Shown piece after piece: positions 43,999 through 53,424 of a stretch of DNA of 64,000 nucleotides. This stretch comes from Planctomycetota bacterium (lineage in GTDB: Bacteria > Planctomycetota > UBA1135 > GCA-002686595). Made by a program: the position numbers and the translations under genes. Below the pieces are notes generated by a model, which did not search any database, was not told where the DNA came from, and saw nothing but the letters and a program-made list of their open reading frames with translations. Position 1 is the stretch's first letter; each line of letters starts with the position of its first letter. Location: assembly GCA_002683825.1 (NCBI GenBank), contig NYUD01000091.1:124001-188000 (forward strand), written 5' to 3'.

Positions 43999-44637
43999 CT
44001 ACGCGCCGAACTCTCGCAAGTAGAGCGGTTCGACCTCGTCGAGGCTTCGTCTCTCGCGCCGCGGCCCCAGGGCCAGCACACCTCCCGCGCTTGGAAATAC
44101 ATCCTCACGGAGACGTTCGGCGATGTCTGCATTCAGTTCGGCGGCTTCAACCACCGTGGCATCGCCGAAGATCGGCAGCGATTCTTTCAAGAGTTCACGC
44201 AACTGTGAGCCTCGCACGATGCGGGGGGGCACGAGGCATGCGACGTCCTCTTCGGTTCTGAGATATCGAGCAAAATAGAACCGCTGTGCGCGCGCGTTCC
44301 ACGCGATGAAGCCTTCTTCCGTCGGTTTCAGAGAATCGAAGGCCAAGGCTTCAAACGACGGGACGGCGCGCAAGGTGGCTCCGGTCGCATAGGCCAGACC
44401 CAAGGCGGTTGCGATTCCGACTCTCAGGCCGGTGTAACTTCCTGGTCCGGTGCCGACAAAGACGTCGCTCACCTGCTGTACCGTTGTTCCTACCTCGCTG
44501 CTGAGACGTTGGACCGTCGGCAAGAGTTCGCGTGCCTGGGTGGAATGGCTCGAGAGATTCTCGACCCTGCGACCTCGGTTCCCTTGCACGGCAACACTGC
44601 CCGGCCGTGTCGCGGTTTCGATGGCGATCGCGTTCAG
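43999..44637 (-). CDS. tsaB: tRNA threonylcarbamoyladenosine biosynthesis protein TsaB, probable CTG start
   Basis: 212 codons if translation starts at a CTG at 44637, overlapping the glmM stop (CTGA), with AAGGAG 8 nt upstream. This gives the canonical N-terminus xNAIAIETATRPGSVAV. The only conventional start in frame, a GTG at 44694, would add 19 odd residues lying within glmM. TsaB is the ASKHA-fold partner that activates TsaD in making t6A37 of ANN-decoding tRNAs. The family motif VFVGTGPGSYTGLRVGIAT is present. The protein is a little shorter than E. coli TsaB. It is the last gene of the long envelope/housekeeping run. Confidence 0.9.
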   Translation of the reverse strand: MNAIAIETATRPGSVAVQGNRGRRVENLSSHSTQARELLPTVQRLSSEVGTTVQQVSDVFVGTGPGSYTGLRVGIATALGLAYATGATLRAVPSFEALAFDSLKPTEEGFIAWNARAQRFYFARYLRTEEDVACLVPPRIVRGSQLRELLKESLPIFGDATVVEAAELNADIAERLREDVFPSAGGVLALGPRRERRSLDEVEPLYLREFGA

Positions 44638-45995
44638 GCTCCGATCTCCTTGGCGATCCGGCTGGCGAGTTCCTGGGCCTGGGCGCGGATCCACTCCTCT
44701 TGGGGCCCCTCGACCATGATGCGTGCGAGCGGTTCGGTTCCCGAATAGCGCACCAGGACTCGACCGTCGTCGCCGAGGTGTTTCTCTATCTGTTCAACGT
44801 GGGCGGCGACGGCGGGGATGTCGGAGAGATTCGGGCGTGAGGAAACCGAGACGTTGACCAGGACCTGTGGGAAGGGCTGGTAGGGCTCTGCAAGCTCCGA
44901 GAGCTTGCGGCCCGTATCGCACACGACCTGAAGGCAGCGCAGGGCCGTGTAGATTCCATCGCCGATGTAGGCGTTGTCCGAGCCGAACACGATGTGACCC
45001 GATTGCTCGCCGCCGATCATCAGGTTTTCGGAGCGAAGCGCCTCGACCACGCGGCGGTCGCCGACCCCCACGGTCAGCACCTCGATGTCGTAGGCGCGCA
45101 TGGCGCGGTGCAGCCCGCGGTTGGACATCACCGTAGCCACGATTTTCTTCGGGGACAGGGCATCTCGGGCCGCAGCGTGATGCGCCGTGATCGTGAGGAT
45201 TGCGTCGCCGTTGATCAGGGTGCCTTCCCCGTCGCACAAAATGCAACGATCGCCGTCGCCGTCGAGTGCGATGCCCAGGTCCGCGCCGTGCAGCCTTACG
45301 CTCTCCTGCATACCCCTGGGGTGCGTCGAACCGCAGCCCTCGTTGATGTTGTCGCCGTCGGGTTCGCAGCCGATCAGGATCACCTGGGCGCCCAGGCGGC
45401 CCAGGATGCGGGGGGCGACGCGGCTCGAAGCACCGTTGGCGCAGTCCAGCACGATCGCCATCCCGTCCAGTTTGACGTTCGCCAGGGCGAGCAAGTGATC
45501 GAGATAGTCGTTTTCGAGTTCCGGTGCGTGGCGCGGAGTGATCGTGGAATCGATCGGGGGCTCGGGGTGCCTGGCGAGTTCCTCTTCGATCGCATCCTCG
45601 AACTCGTCTTCGAGCTTGTCCCCACCGGGTCCGAAGATCTTGATGCCGTTGTCCGCAGCGGGGTTGTGGGAGGCGCTGATCATCAACGACAGGTCGTAGT
45701 CCTTCGTGCGTCCCAGGAGCGCCAGACCCGGTGTCGGGATCAGGCCGGCACTATCGACCTCGAAACCGACCGAGCCCAGGCCGCGTGCGAGGGCGCCCTC
45801 GAGCGCCGGACCCGAGTGCCGTCCGTCGTGGCCGAGTAGGGCGCGAGCGCCCTCGCCCTTGGGGCTTCGGTCGAAGGCTGCGCCCACGGCTCGACCGAGT
45901 GCACAGACGGCATTCTCGGTCAGATGACCCTCGCCGTAGCGTCCCCGGATGCCATCGGTTCCGAACAGGCGTGTCTTCGGCGGTGTTTTCGTCAC
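44634..45995 (-). CDS. glmM: Phosphoglucosamine mutase
   Basis: 453 codons from a GTG at 45995 overlapping the cdaA/ybbR stop. It converts glucosamine-6-phosphate to glucosamine-1-phosphate for UDP-GlcNAc, peptidoglycan and LPS. Motifs: LFGTDGIRGRYGEG, the phosphoserine loop MISASHNPAADNGIK (Ser109 is the phosphorylated residue), the metal loop ALDGDGDRC, GGEQSGHIVFG and the phosphate-binding RYSGTEPLARIMVEG. The cdaA-cdaR-glmM gene order known from Firmicutes is kept here, with the first two genes fused. Confidence 0.95.
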   Translation of the reverse strand: MTKTPPKTRLFGTDGIRGRYGEGHLTENAVCALGRAVGAAFDRSPKGEGARALLGHDGRHSGPALEGALARGLGSVGFEVDSAGLIPTPGLALLGRTKDYDLSLMISASHNPAADNGIKIFGPGGDKLEDEFEDAIEEELARHPEPPIDSTITPRHAPELENDYLDHLLALANVKLDGMAIVLDCANGASSRVAPRILGRLGAQVILIGCEPDGDNINEGCGSTHPRGMQESVRLHGADLGIALDGDGDRCILCDGEGTLINGDAILTITAHHAAARDALSPKKIVATVMSNRGLHRAMRAYDIEVLTVGVGDRRVVEALRSENLMIGGEQSGHIVFGSDNAYIGDGIYTALRCLQVVCDTGRKLSELAEPYQPFPQVLVNVSVSSRPNLSDIPAVAAHVEQIEKHLGDDGRVLVRYSGTEPLARIMVEGPQEEWIRAQAQELASRIAKEIGA

Positions 45996-47983
45996 AGATT
46001 CTCGCCGCCCGGTCGGACGGCGTCCAGGTCGACGCCCGGCTTCAATTCCAGGAGTACCTCACGGTCCGATTCCAGCTGGACGTCCAGGTCCTCACGACCT
46101 CCCAGACCGCCACCCTCGAGTTTGAGGGAGTCGATGACATCTTTCCAGTCCTTGCTCCAGTTCCACTGGATCTTGGCGGAGCGACCTTCGCCCGTGGGGG
46201 AGAGCTGGGCGATGTCGATGTACACGTTGAGGTAGTCCTCGACGAATCCCTTGATCTGGGAGTAGCGCTCGATCATGGCCGGTTCGGACGGATCGGCGCC
46301 CTGGGGAATCAACCCGTACGTCTTGATCGAAAAACGCACGGTTTGCGCGTTGGCAGGCAGGGACCAGAGGGCCAGCTCCGCTTGTCGCTGGTTCTCCATG
46401 CAGACCAGAGCGATTTCCTTGGTTACGATGCCCACGACCTGGCTTGCGGGCACGATGGACAGGATGACCTCGCCCTGATAGTCGGCCGGGAGCAAGAAGC
46501 CGTCCCTTATGCGGTCCTCGGTCAGGCGGATGCGTTGGCGATGGGATTCTCGGGCGTCATGGGTGATGACCACGGGCTCGAACTGCAGCTTGAAGCGCCC
46601 GTCGAGGCCGAGCTCCTTCAGCTTCTGAATCGGTCCGGCGATCTCGATCACCGGAGTGGGTACGACATCGAACCCTTCGGGTAGTTCCAGGTCCAATTGA
46701 TAGCGCGGGTTGAGCTGGGTGGTGTCCAGCTTGAAGAAACTGCTGTCAAGCTCGAACGACTTCGTGCCATAGCGTTCGACGACGATGTTGGGGGACGATC
46801 CCGTCGCCCACTCGTATTCCAGCCCGCCGACCGGATCCTCCCACTGCACCTGGGCGGCCTCGAGGGGGCCGAAGGTCCAGTCCACGGGGATTTCAACGAT
46901 GCCCCGTACGGCGCCGCTCAACTTGACCAGACGACCGCGCGTACCGGTGACGGCGACCATGAACTCCGATTCTTCGGAGGGGGAGCTCAGGCGGTCTTCG
47001 TCCGAGGGGAGGATGGCTACAATTTCGCCGGGCTTGGGCGTGCGCTGGCCCGCCTCGCCCGCATCGACGAGGACGACCGGGAATTCCATGGTCGTCTTGA
47101 TGTCGCGGTGTGCGAGGTACCAGATCCCCAGTCCCAGGAGCAACGAGCCGGGTAACCAGGCGATGTCGCGCCTGAGGCCCCCCAGGGTTGCGGAGAGCAG
47201 TCCGAGGCTCGCCTGGCTGGCGGTCACCTTCTGAACGTCGAGCTCGGAAGCGAGCTCCTTCTTCAGATCATCGGGCGAGATGGCGAGTGTCAGGTTCCCC
47301 CCGTGGGCGAGCGAGATCGTGCCCTTTTCCTCGGAGACGATCAGGATGATCGCGTCCGATTCTTCGGCCAGGCCCAGGGCCGCGCGGTGCCGCGTGCCGA
47401 GCGCGGGGGAGAGATCGGCATCCTGAGTGAGCGGAAGGATGCAGCCCGCCGCCGTGATGCGGTCGGCCCGCAGGATCACGGCGCCGTCGTGCAGTGCAGC
47501 GCCGGGATGAAAGAGGTTTTCGATCAGCTGGCTCTGCACGTCGGCATCGAAGGCGGTGCCCGTCTCGATGTAGGGAGCGAGCGGAGTCTCGCGCTCCATG
47601 ACGATCAGCGCACCGATGCGCTGTCGCGCGAGATTCTTTACGGCCTGAACGACCTGTTCCAGCGTATCCGCACTCGTGGACCGTGAGAGGCCGCCGATGA
47701 AGGAGTGCTCGCCTAGCTGGGCGATACCCCGGCGCAATTCGGACTGAAAGATGATGGCGAATCCGACGACGACGTAGCCGGTCGAGGCTTGCAGCAGGTG
47801 TTCGAGTTCCTCCAGTTTCAGGAGCAGCGCAAGGCCCCAAAGCCCGACGACTCCCACGAGAACCGAAACGAACAGACCTCGGATCAGGCGGTTGCCCCGC
47901 GTCGCTCGAACGAACCGCAGGAACAGATGGATTCCGGCAGCGAGGATCAGTACCTGGAATGCTGCGGGGAGGAAGTCCTTCAA
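45992..47983 (-). CDS. Diadenylate cyclase CdaA fused to YbbR/CdaR-like regulator
   Basis: 663 codons from a TTG at 47983, 9 bp after folP. The N-terminal part has membrane helices (FLPAAFQVLILAAGIHLFLR and LFVSVLVGVVGLWGLALLL) followed by a DAC domain with the catalytic DGA in LHDGAVILRADRI (about residue 164) and RHR in ALGTRHRAALGL (about 196). It makes c-di-AMP from two ATP. A further membrane helix (IAWLPGSLLLGLGIWYLA, about residue 275) is followed by beta-rich YbbR-like repeats (for example GAVRGIVEIPVDWTFGPLEA). In Firmicutes CdaA and its regulator CdaR are separate neighbours; here both are one chain. Confidence 0.88.
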   Translation of the reverse strand: MKDFLPAAFQVLILAAGIHLFLRFVRATRGNRLIRGLFVSVLVGVVGLWGLALLLKLEELEHLLQASTGYVVVGFAIIFQSELRRGIAQLGEHSFIGGLSRSTSADTLEQVVQAVKNLARQRIGALIVMERETPLAPYIETGTAFDADVQSQLIENLFHPGAALHDGAVILRADRITAAGCILPLTQDADLSPALGTRHRAALGLAEESDAIILIVSEEKGTISLAHGGNLTLAISPDDLKKELASELDVQKVTASQASLGLLSATLGGLRRDIAWLPGSLLLGLGIWYLAHRDIKTTMEFPVVLVDAGEAGQRTPKPGEIVAILPSDEDRLSSPSEESEFMVAVTGTRGRLVKLSGAVRGIVEIPVDWTFGPLEAAQVQWEDPVGGLEYEWATGSSPNIVVERYGTKSFELDSSFFKLDTTQLNPRYQLDLELPEGFDVVPTPVIEIAGPIQKLKELGLDGRFKLQFEPVVITHDARESHRQRIRLTEDRIRDGFLLPADYQGEVILSIVPASQVVGIVTKEIALVCMENQRQAELALWSLPANAQTVRFSIKTYGLIPQGADPSEPAMIERYSQIKGFVEDYLNVYIDIAQLSPTGEGRSAKIQWNWSKDWKDVIDSLKLEGGGLGGREDLDVQLESDREVLLELKPGVDLDAVRPGGENL

Positions 47984-47992
47984 AGCGGGGCC

Positions 47993-49081
47993 CTAGGTGT
48001 GAATGGCGGGCTCGGGGAAAGCGGTGATGACACTCAGTGCTTTCCTGGCCGCGGCGACGTCGTGTACGCGGTGGAGGTCGGCCCCCAGATATGCGCCCAG
48101 GGAAAGCGCTGCGATGGTTTCTTCGGCGCGTCGAGCAGCACGGGGTTCTCCCCCCAGACGTCCCAGGAAGGACTTACGAGAAACTCCCAGCATGAGGGGC
48201 AAGCCCAAAGACCGCAGTTCGGGAAGCGCACGGATCAACGCCAAGTTGTCCTCCAATCGTTTTCCGAATCCGATACCCGGATCGAGAATCATCCTAGAGC
48301 CGTCGATTCCCGCGTTCAAAGCACTAGCCGCACGCTCGCGCAGAAAAAACGTCACTTCACGCACGCAGTCCCGGTAGTGCGGCTCCGACTGCATGTCCTC
48401 GGGTGTGCCGCGCATGTGCATCAAACAGATCATGCCACCTCGCTCTGCGACGGTCGCGAACATGTCGGGGTCTTTGCCTGCACTTACGTCGTTCACCATG
48501 GTCGCGCCGGCGGCGAGGGCCGCACGAGCTACACAAGCCTTTTGCGTGTCGATCGAGACGGGCACCCCGCCCTTGGCGGCGAGCGTCTCGACGACGCCGA
48601 GCACCCGGTCGATTTCCTCTTCGGCGCCCACAGGACGCGCGCCCGGCCGCGTCGATTCGCCGCCGATATCGAGAATGTCGGCGCCCTCCGCGATCAGCTT
48701 GAGCCCGTGCTCGATCGCCGCTTCGGGCTCGAAACACTCACCGCCGTCGGAAAAGCTGTCGGGGGTGACGTTCACGATGCCCATGAGACGCGTGGGCGGG
48801 GGGAAGGCCGAGGCGTTGCGATGGGCCCGCGCCAGGGGCGCAACTGTGTTCCAGCGATGGTGGAGCACCTCCAGTTCATCCCTGTACCCCCTCCACCGTG
48901 CCAGGCCGCATGGGGCGGCGGGACGATAGCGTCCCCGGCTTTGCAAATCGCTCGTCTCGCCCCCTTCCAGGCCTTCGGGGTTGAAGCACAGATCCACCCG
49001 CTCGGCGGAGACGGGTGCCAGGGCACGCGCTTCGAGCCGCCGCGCTCGCTTGCCGAAGGTCTCCTCGAACGGGCCGCCCAT
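47993..49081 (-). CDS. folP: Dihydropteroate synthase with N-terminal extension
   Basis: 362 codons from an ATG at 49081; the open frame upstream lies inside ftsH. The enzyme condenses p-aminobenzoate with dihydropterin pyrophosphate in folate synthesis. The barrel starts near residue 97 with LMGIVNVTPDSFSDGG, followed by DILDIGGESTRPGARPVG, VSIDTQKACVARAAL, TMVNDVSAGKDPDM, MILDPGIGFGKRLEDN and LMLGVSRKSFLGRLGG. The first roughly 95 residues (for example FNPEGLEGGETSDLQSRG) have no recognised domain and are absent from typical 280-residue enzymes. It follows ftsH by 22 bp, as folP often does. Confidence 0.93.
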   Translation of the reverse strand: MGGPFEETFGKRARRLEARALAPVSAERVDLCFNPEGLEGGETSDLQSRGRYRPAAPCGLARWRGYRDELEVLHHRWNTVAPLARAHRNASAFPPPTRLMGIVNVTPDSFSDGGECFEPEAAIEHGLKLIAEGADILDIGGESTRPGARPVGAEEEIDRVLGVVETLAAKGGVPVSIDTQKACVARAALAAGATMVNDVSAGKDPDMFATVAERGGMICLMHMRGTPEDMQSEPHYRDCVREVTFFLRERAASALNAGIDGSRMILDPGIGFGKRLEDNLALIRALPELRSLGLPLMLGVSRKSFLGRLGGEPRAARRAEETIAALSLGAYLGADLHRVHDVAAARKALSVITAFPEPAIHT

Positions 49082-49103
49082 GGGTGGGAGGGAGAGGGCC
49101 ACC

Positions 49104-51548
49104 CTAGGCGGGAGAGAGGCCGGGTTCGCCCGGCAGCTCGCCGGGCCCCTCGCCCTCCGAGGTTCGCTCCTCGGGAAGGTGGGCCCTGGGTTCGGGGTCG
49201 CTCTTGGCCGAACTCGACTGGGCATCCTCCGGTCGCAGGTCGGAGGCGGTGCCGCCTTCCAGGAGGCGCGCGACCTCCCCTCCGGTGATCGTTTCGTAGC
49301 GCAGGAGGGCCTGCGCGAGCTCCTCGACAGCGCCCTTGTGCTCGGTGAGCAGGGAAACGGCGCGTTCGTAGGCCTCGTTGAGGATGCGGATGACCTCCTC
49401 GTCGATCTCGCGGGCGGTTTCCTCCGAGTGGATCTTGCCGCGCATGAGCTCGGTTCCCAGGAAGTCCGAGCCTTGACGCTCGGCGTAACTGATAGGCCCG
49501 ATCTTCTCGCTCATCCCGAGCTCGGACACCATCGCCCGCGCGAGGTCGGTGGCCTTGCGAATATCGTCGTGGGCGCCGGCCGAAATGTCACCACAGAAGA
49601 CCGCCTCGGCGACCCGACCACCGAAGAGCATGGCGAGTTGCCCGTGCATCTTCTTCCTCTGCATGTGGTAGCTCTCCTTGTCGGGAACCACCATCGTAGA
49701 ACCGAGAGCTCGACCCCGGGGAACGATCGTGACCTTGTGGGGGTGATCGGTCTCCGGCAGGACCGCGGCGACGATCGCGTGGCCCGCCTCGTGGTAGGCC
49801 GTGATCTCGCGATCGGTCTCCTCCATCCTGCGCGAGGTCTTTTGGCGGCCGTAACGCACCTTGTCGCGCCCTTCTTCGAGGTCCTTCATCTGCACCTCAT
49901 CGCGCTTGGCGAGCACGGCCATGATGGCGGCCTCGTTGATGATCGCGGCGAGGTCGGCGCCCGAGTAGCCCGGTGTCGAGCGCGCCAGGACGTCCAGATC
50001 GACGTCGTCCCCGCTCGTGACGCGTTTCAGATGCACCTCGAGGATCGCCCGGCGGCCTTCCAGATCCGGAAGATCGATCGTTACCTCGCGATCGAACCGC
50101 CCGGGTCGAAGGAGCGCGGGGTCCAAAACGTCCGGACGGTTCGTCGCAGCGACGACGATGATGCCCTCGTCGGTGCCGAAACCATCCATTTCAACCAGGA
50201 TGGCGTTGAGCGTTTGCTCGCGCTCGTCGTGCCCGCCGCCCATGCCGCTGCCACGCCGTCGACCGACCGCGTCGATCTCGTCGAGGAAGATGATGCAGGG
50301 GCTGTTTTCCCGCGCCTGCTTGAAGAGATCGCGGACTCGGCTGGCACCGACTCCGACGAACATCTCCACGAAGTCGGAGCCGGAGATCGAAAAGAACGGC
50401 ACTTCGGCCTCGCCGGCAATCGCCTTGGCGAGCAACGTCTTGCCGCAACCGGGAGAGCCGACCAGAAGGACTCCGCGCGGGATGCGGCCGCCGATGCGCG
50501 TGAACCGGCTGGGGTTCTTGAGAAACTCGACCAGCTCGCGAACCTCGTCCTTGGCTTCCTTGGCGCCCGCCACGTCGTCGAAGGTGATGCTCGTGCGGCT
50601 TTCCTTCGAGTAGAGCTGGGCCCGCGAGCGCCCGAACGACATCACGCCTCCCGCGCCCCCCTGGGAGCGCATCTGGCGCATGAAGATCATGAAGACGATG
50701 AAGAGCAGGAACCAGGGGCCGACGTACAGCATGAGCTCGCCCAGGCCCATGCCGCTCTTCTTGGAGAACGTGCCGCCGCGACCCTCGACACCGAGGTCGA
50801 AGTTCTGGCGGTAGAGCGTGAGCCCGTCTCCTTCGATCGCGGCCAGGAGACCCGAAAGATCGTCCTCCGCCTTGAGATCGACGTCGAGGTGCAGTGCGCC
50901 CGGGACGTCCGGAAGCTTGACGTTGCGCGGCGCTCGTGCCTCCGAACGGCTCTTCGCGATGACGCTGACGAAGAGCCTTTGATCATGGTCAACCTCCAGC
51001 GGGCTCGGGACCAGCTCGGGCTGTACGGCCCTGCCCGGACCCTCGGAACCGTCAGCGTCCCGGTCCAGTGTAGGGTCGGGGATGGGGCGGTGGGAGGACA
51101 GCAGGCGGCCCGCCGTCGGCACGAAGATCGGTGTGTAGTCCCGGCTGCCATCGGTCCAGCCCTCGATGCAGCGGCGCAGGTCCTTGGCAGAGATGTGCTG
51201 GTATTCACGGATGCCCTTGAGCTCGCGAAAGAGCGCCTCCCTGTCCGCGAGGTTCGCGTAACGCACCTTGAATTCGCGCAGCGCGCCGCCGGCTTCCGCC
51301 TTCCGGTACTTGCCCTCGATCAGGTGGGTGCCCTGATCGGTGCCTACGAAGGTCTGGGTGACGACGTTTCCCTGGTGCAGGTTCCATTCGTAGAGATCCT
51401 GCGAGAGCTCATCGATACGCTGGAAGGGGTTGCCGTTGCCGTAGACCGCCAGAACGACGAGCAGGACGAGCAGCACGAGCAGGAACGAGCCGAAAGATCG
51501 GGACCGGCGCCCCTTCTCGGGGGCGGGTGTTTGGGAGGGATCGGGCAT
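49104..51548 (-). CDS. ftsH: ATP-dependent zinc metalloprotease FtsH
   Basis: 814 codons from an ATG at 51548. A first membrane helix (residues 19-37) is followed by a periplasmic region of about 230 residues, a second helix near residues 270-292 ([17 protein letters not shown]), then the AAA+ domain with [13 protein letters not shown] near 366, [16 protein letters not shown], and the zinc-protease motif [16 protein letters not shown] near 585. It degrades membrane and regulatory proteins. The periplasmic part is roughly three times that of E. coli FtsH. An acidic Gly/Pro/Glu-rich tail ends the protein. Confidence 0.96.
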   Translation of the reverse strand: MPDPSQTPAPEKGRRSRSFGSFLLVLLVLLVVLAVYGNGNPFQRIDELSQDLYEWNLHQGNVVTQTFVGTDQGTHLIEGKYRKAEAGGALREFKVRYANLADREALFRELKGIREYQHISAKDLRRCIEGWTDGSRDYTPIFVPTAGRLLSSHRPIPDPTLDRDADGSEGPGRAVQPELVPSPLEVDHDQRLFVSVIAKSRSEARAPRNVKLPDVPGALHLDVDLKAEDDLSGLLAAIEGDGLTLYRQNFDLGVEGRGGTFSKKSGMGLGELMLYVGPWFLLFIVFMIFMRQMRSQGGAGGVMSFGRSRAQLYSKESRTSITFDDVAGAKEAKDEVRELVEFLKNPSRFTRIGGRIPRGVLLVGSPGCGKTLLAKAIAGEAEVPFFSISGSDFVEMFVGVGASRVRDLFKQARENSPCIIFLDEIDAVGRRRGSGMGGGHDEREQTLNAILVEMDGFGTDEGIIVVAATNRPDVLDPALLRPGRFDREVTIDLPDLEGRRAILEVHLKRVTSGDDVDLDVLARSTPGYSGADLAAIINEAAIMAVLAKRDEVQMKDLEEGRDKVRYGRQKTSRRMEETDREITAYHEAGHAIVAAVLPETDHPHKVTIVPRGRALGSTMVVPDKESYHMQRKKMHGQLAMLFGGRVAEAVFCGDISAGAHDDIRKATDLARAMVSELGMSEKIGPISYAERQGSDFLGTELMRGKIHSEETAREIDEEVIRILNEAYERAVSLLTEHKGAVEELAQALLRYETITGGEVARLLEGGTASDLRPEDAQSSSAKSDPEPRAHLPEERTSEGEGPGELPGEPGLSPA

Positions 51549-51648
51549 GGGCTTTCTATCGTCTACCTGGCTGCGTCTCTTGTGGCGTGGGTCACACCAT
51601 AGGGTAATCCGGCACTGGAATACGCTTCTGCGGATGCGTAGGGACGTC

Positions 51649-52221
51649 CTACTGGGAAAGAAGGACCGGATTCTCTTCTTTCTGGTCCCCCTGTTGGAAG
51701 AGTTCCAGCACCAACGTTTCCGCAAGGTAGCGCAGTGCGCGATTCCGGGCGATTCTCTCTCCGCTCGGATCTCCCAGGGCATATCCGGTCCAGAGGGCCT
51801 CAAATACCTCCTTTTCCGTGGTCCCCCGCACCCGGTCCACCAGGCGAGCCCGGATCTGGATCAGGATCCCGGTTTCGAGCAACAGGTTGTCGATCGAGTG
51901 CACGCCGTCGCGGCGGCTGTAGTTGCTGATTTCACCCCGGATGACGAGGTCGGCCCGCGAGGGGTGGGCCAGGGGGATCCCGACCAGGTCCGAGACGGCC
52001 GCGGACAGTTCTTCCGCCAGGCGCGCCTCGAGACCCCGCTCCAGCACTTCCGGGGTCCGTTTGAACACCTCGACGCCGATGCTCTCGGCGCCCTCCGGTA
52101 CGACGAGGCCTGCGTGCCAGCCGCAGCCCGAGAGCCCCGTGAGAAAGGCCGCGAAGGAAAGGGCCAGAGCGACCCGGGTCCTGGGCGGCAACGTCGAAGT
52201 ATCGAACGACTTCATCGACAT
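51649..52221 (-). CDS. LptE-like LPS-assembly lipoprotein
   Basis: 190 codons from an ATG at 52221 (a second ATG two codons later also fits). The signal peptide ends with a good lipobox, LTGLSGCGW, giving a lipidated Cys near residue 33. The mature domain has the LptE-like pattern of an early strand (ESIGVEVFKRTPEVLERGLE), a helix with LAEELSAAV, DLVIRGEISNYSRRDGV, and a C-terminal helix (ALRYLAETLVLELFQ). LptE plugs the LptD barrel that inserts LPS into the outer membrane. No lptD is in this window. It lies 8 bp after a BamD-like lipoprotein gene. Confidence 0.75.
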   Translation of the reverse strand: MSMKSFDTSTLPPRTRVALALSFAAFLTGLSGCGWHAGLVVPEGAESIGVEVFKRTPEVLERGLEARLAEELSAAVSDLVGIPLAHPSRADLVIRGEISNYSRRDGVHSIDNLLLETGILIQIRARLVDRVRGTTEKEVFEALWTGYALGDPSGERIARNRALRYLAETLVLELFQQGDQKEENPVLLSQ

Positions 52222-52229
52222 GCTTCGAG

Positions 52230-53345
52230 CTAGGGCGTCTGCCGGCTGGCTGGATCGAGGGGGGCGGAGGAGTTGCCGGCAGGGCGTGGTCGGATGTCGT
52301 CGGGGATTCTCTCTTCCGGTGCGAGCAACGCCCGGGCGAGCTCAGCTTGACGCTCCAGTTGCATGTCCAGCGCCAGGGCGAGGGCCCTTCGCGCATGCCA
52401 TTGGAGCCCGTCGAGGGAGTCGATGCGTTCGTAGTAGCGTGCGAGGGAGAGGTCGCTTTCCACCAGGCGGGTCGCGCAGACCCGGGCGAGCTCGTCCACC
52501 CAGCCCTCGAGCTCGCTTCCAGGGTGGCGGCTCAACCAGTTCCGGATCTCCCCCGCGGCGATGGTCAGCTCGTTGCGGTCGTAGTCGTTGCGCTCGAGCC
52601 GCAGGAGTCGCAGGTAGGGCAGGCGGGCCTGAGCGGCGATCGCGTAGGGCGAGCTGGGGTGGTAGATCAGGAGATCCTCGGTCTGCTCGAGGGCGTAGTC
52701 GAGCTCGCCGATGCTCTCGTAGTACTGGGAGAGGGCGTAGTACGCATCATCGCAGCGCGGATCGAGGGGATAGTGCAGCACCAGATATTCGAGCGCGCGG
52801 GTGCCCTTGGGGCGGTAGCGAAAAAAGAGCGAGTAGCGCCCCTTGCGCTCGATCAGATGCAGTCCGACCTGCCCCAGCACGTCGCCCGCCATGGCCCGTT
52901 CGGAATGGTGGGGAAAGCGGCGATCGACCTTCTTCAGTTGCTCGAAGGCGCTGACCGGGTGGTCCTGTTCGAAGAGCGCTTTCGCTGCCAGGATTCCTGC
53001 TCGCACACGAACCCGCTCGGGGTAATCGGAGCGGAAGATGCGATCGAGTCCGGAGGAGTCCCCACTCAGTTGCTCGATCTGCGCATAGCCCGTTTCGATC
53101 AGCTGGCGCTCCGTGCGTTCGCGGAGATCGGGGGTGAGGCCATCGCGCTTGCGCAAGGCGATCAGATGGCGCACCCCGTCCTGGGCGTCGCCGAGTGCGA
53201 AGGCCTGATCCGCCTGCGCCATCAAGGCCTGGGCGTCCACCTCGGCAATCGGCTTTCTGGGGGTCGAACAGCCGACGACGAGCCAGCAAAGCCACAGAGC
53301 GCCAGAGCGCCCGCGGGAGCGGATAGTCTTTTGGGTGGGTGTCAC
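52230..53345 (-). CDS. BamD-like TPR lipoprotein
   Basis: 371 codons from a GTG at 53345; the open frame extends upstream but without a plausible start. The signal GALWLCWLVVGCSTPRKP carries a canonical VVGC lipobox. The body is TPR/Sel1-like helical repeats: LMAQADQAFALGDAQDGVRH, AGILAAKALFEQDHPVSAFE, and the conserved YYALSQYYESIGELDYALEQ followed by DLLIYHPSSPYAIAAQARL, typical of BamD/YfiO outer-membrane assembly lipoproteins. It is longer than E. coli BamD. It sits between recO and lptE. Confidence 0.75.
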   Translation of the reverse strand: MTPTQKTIRSRGRSGALWLCWLVVGCSTPRKPIAEVDAQALMAQADQAFALGDAQDGVRHLIALRKRDGLTPDLRERTERQLIETGYAQIEQLSGDSSGLDRIFRSDYPERVRVRAGILAAKALFEQDHPVSAFEQLKKVDRRFPHHSERAMAGDVLGQVGLHLIERKGRYSLFFRYRPKGTRALEYLVLHYPLDPRCDDAYYALSQYYESIGELDYALEQTEDLLIYHPSSPYAIAAQARLPYLRLLRLERNDYDRNELTIAAGEIRNWLSRHPGSELEGWVDELARVCATRLVESDLSLARYYERIDSLDGLQWHARRALALALDMQLERQAELARALLAPEERIPDDIRPRPAGNSSAPLDPASRQTP

Positions 53346-53424
53346 GAGCGAAGTGGAGGCTTCTTCGGAGCCTGAATCTTCTACGCAGGGAGCCGTAGTG
53401 CCAGAGGTCTGCCTGCCTTTTAAT

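Noticed and set aside
48981-51602. 873-codon plus-strand frame
   Set aside because: It lies wholly antisense to ftsH, which has every catalytic motif; the frame is an artefact of GC-rich codon use.
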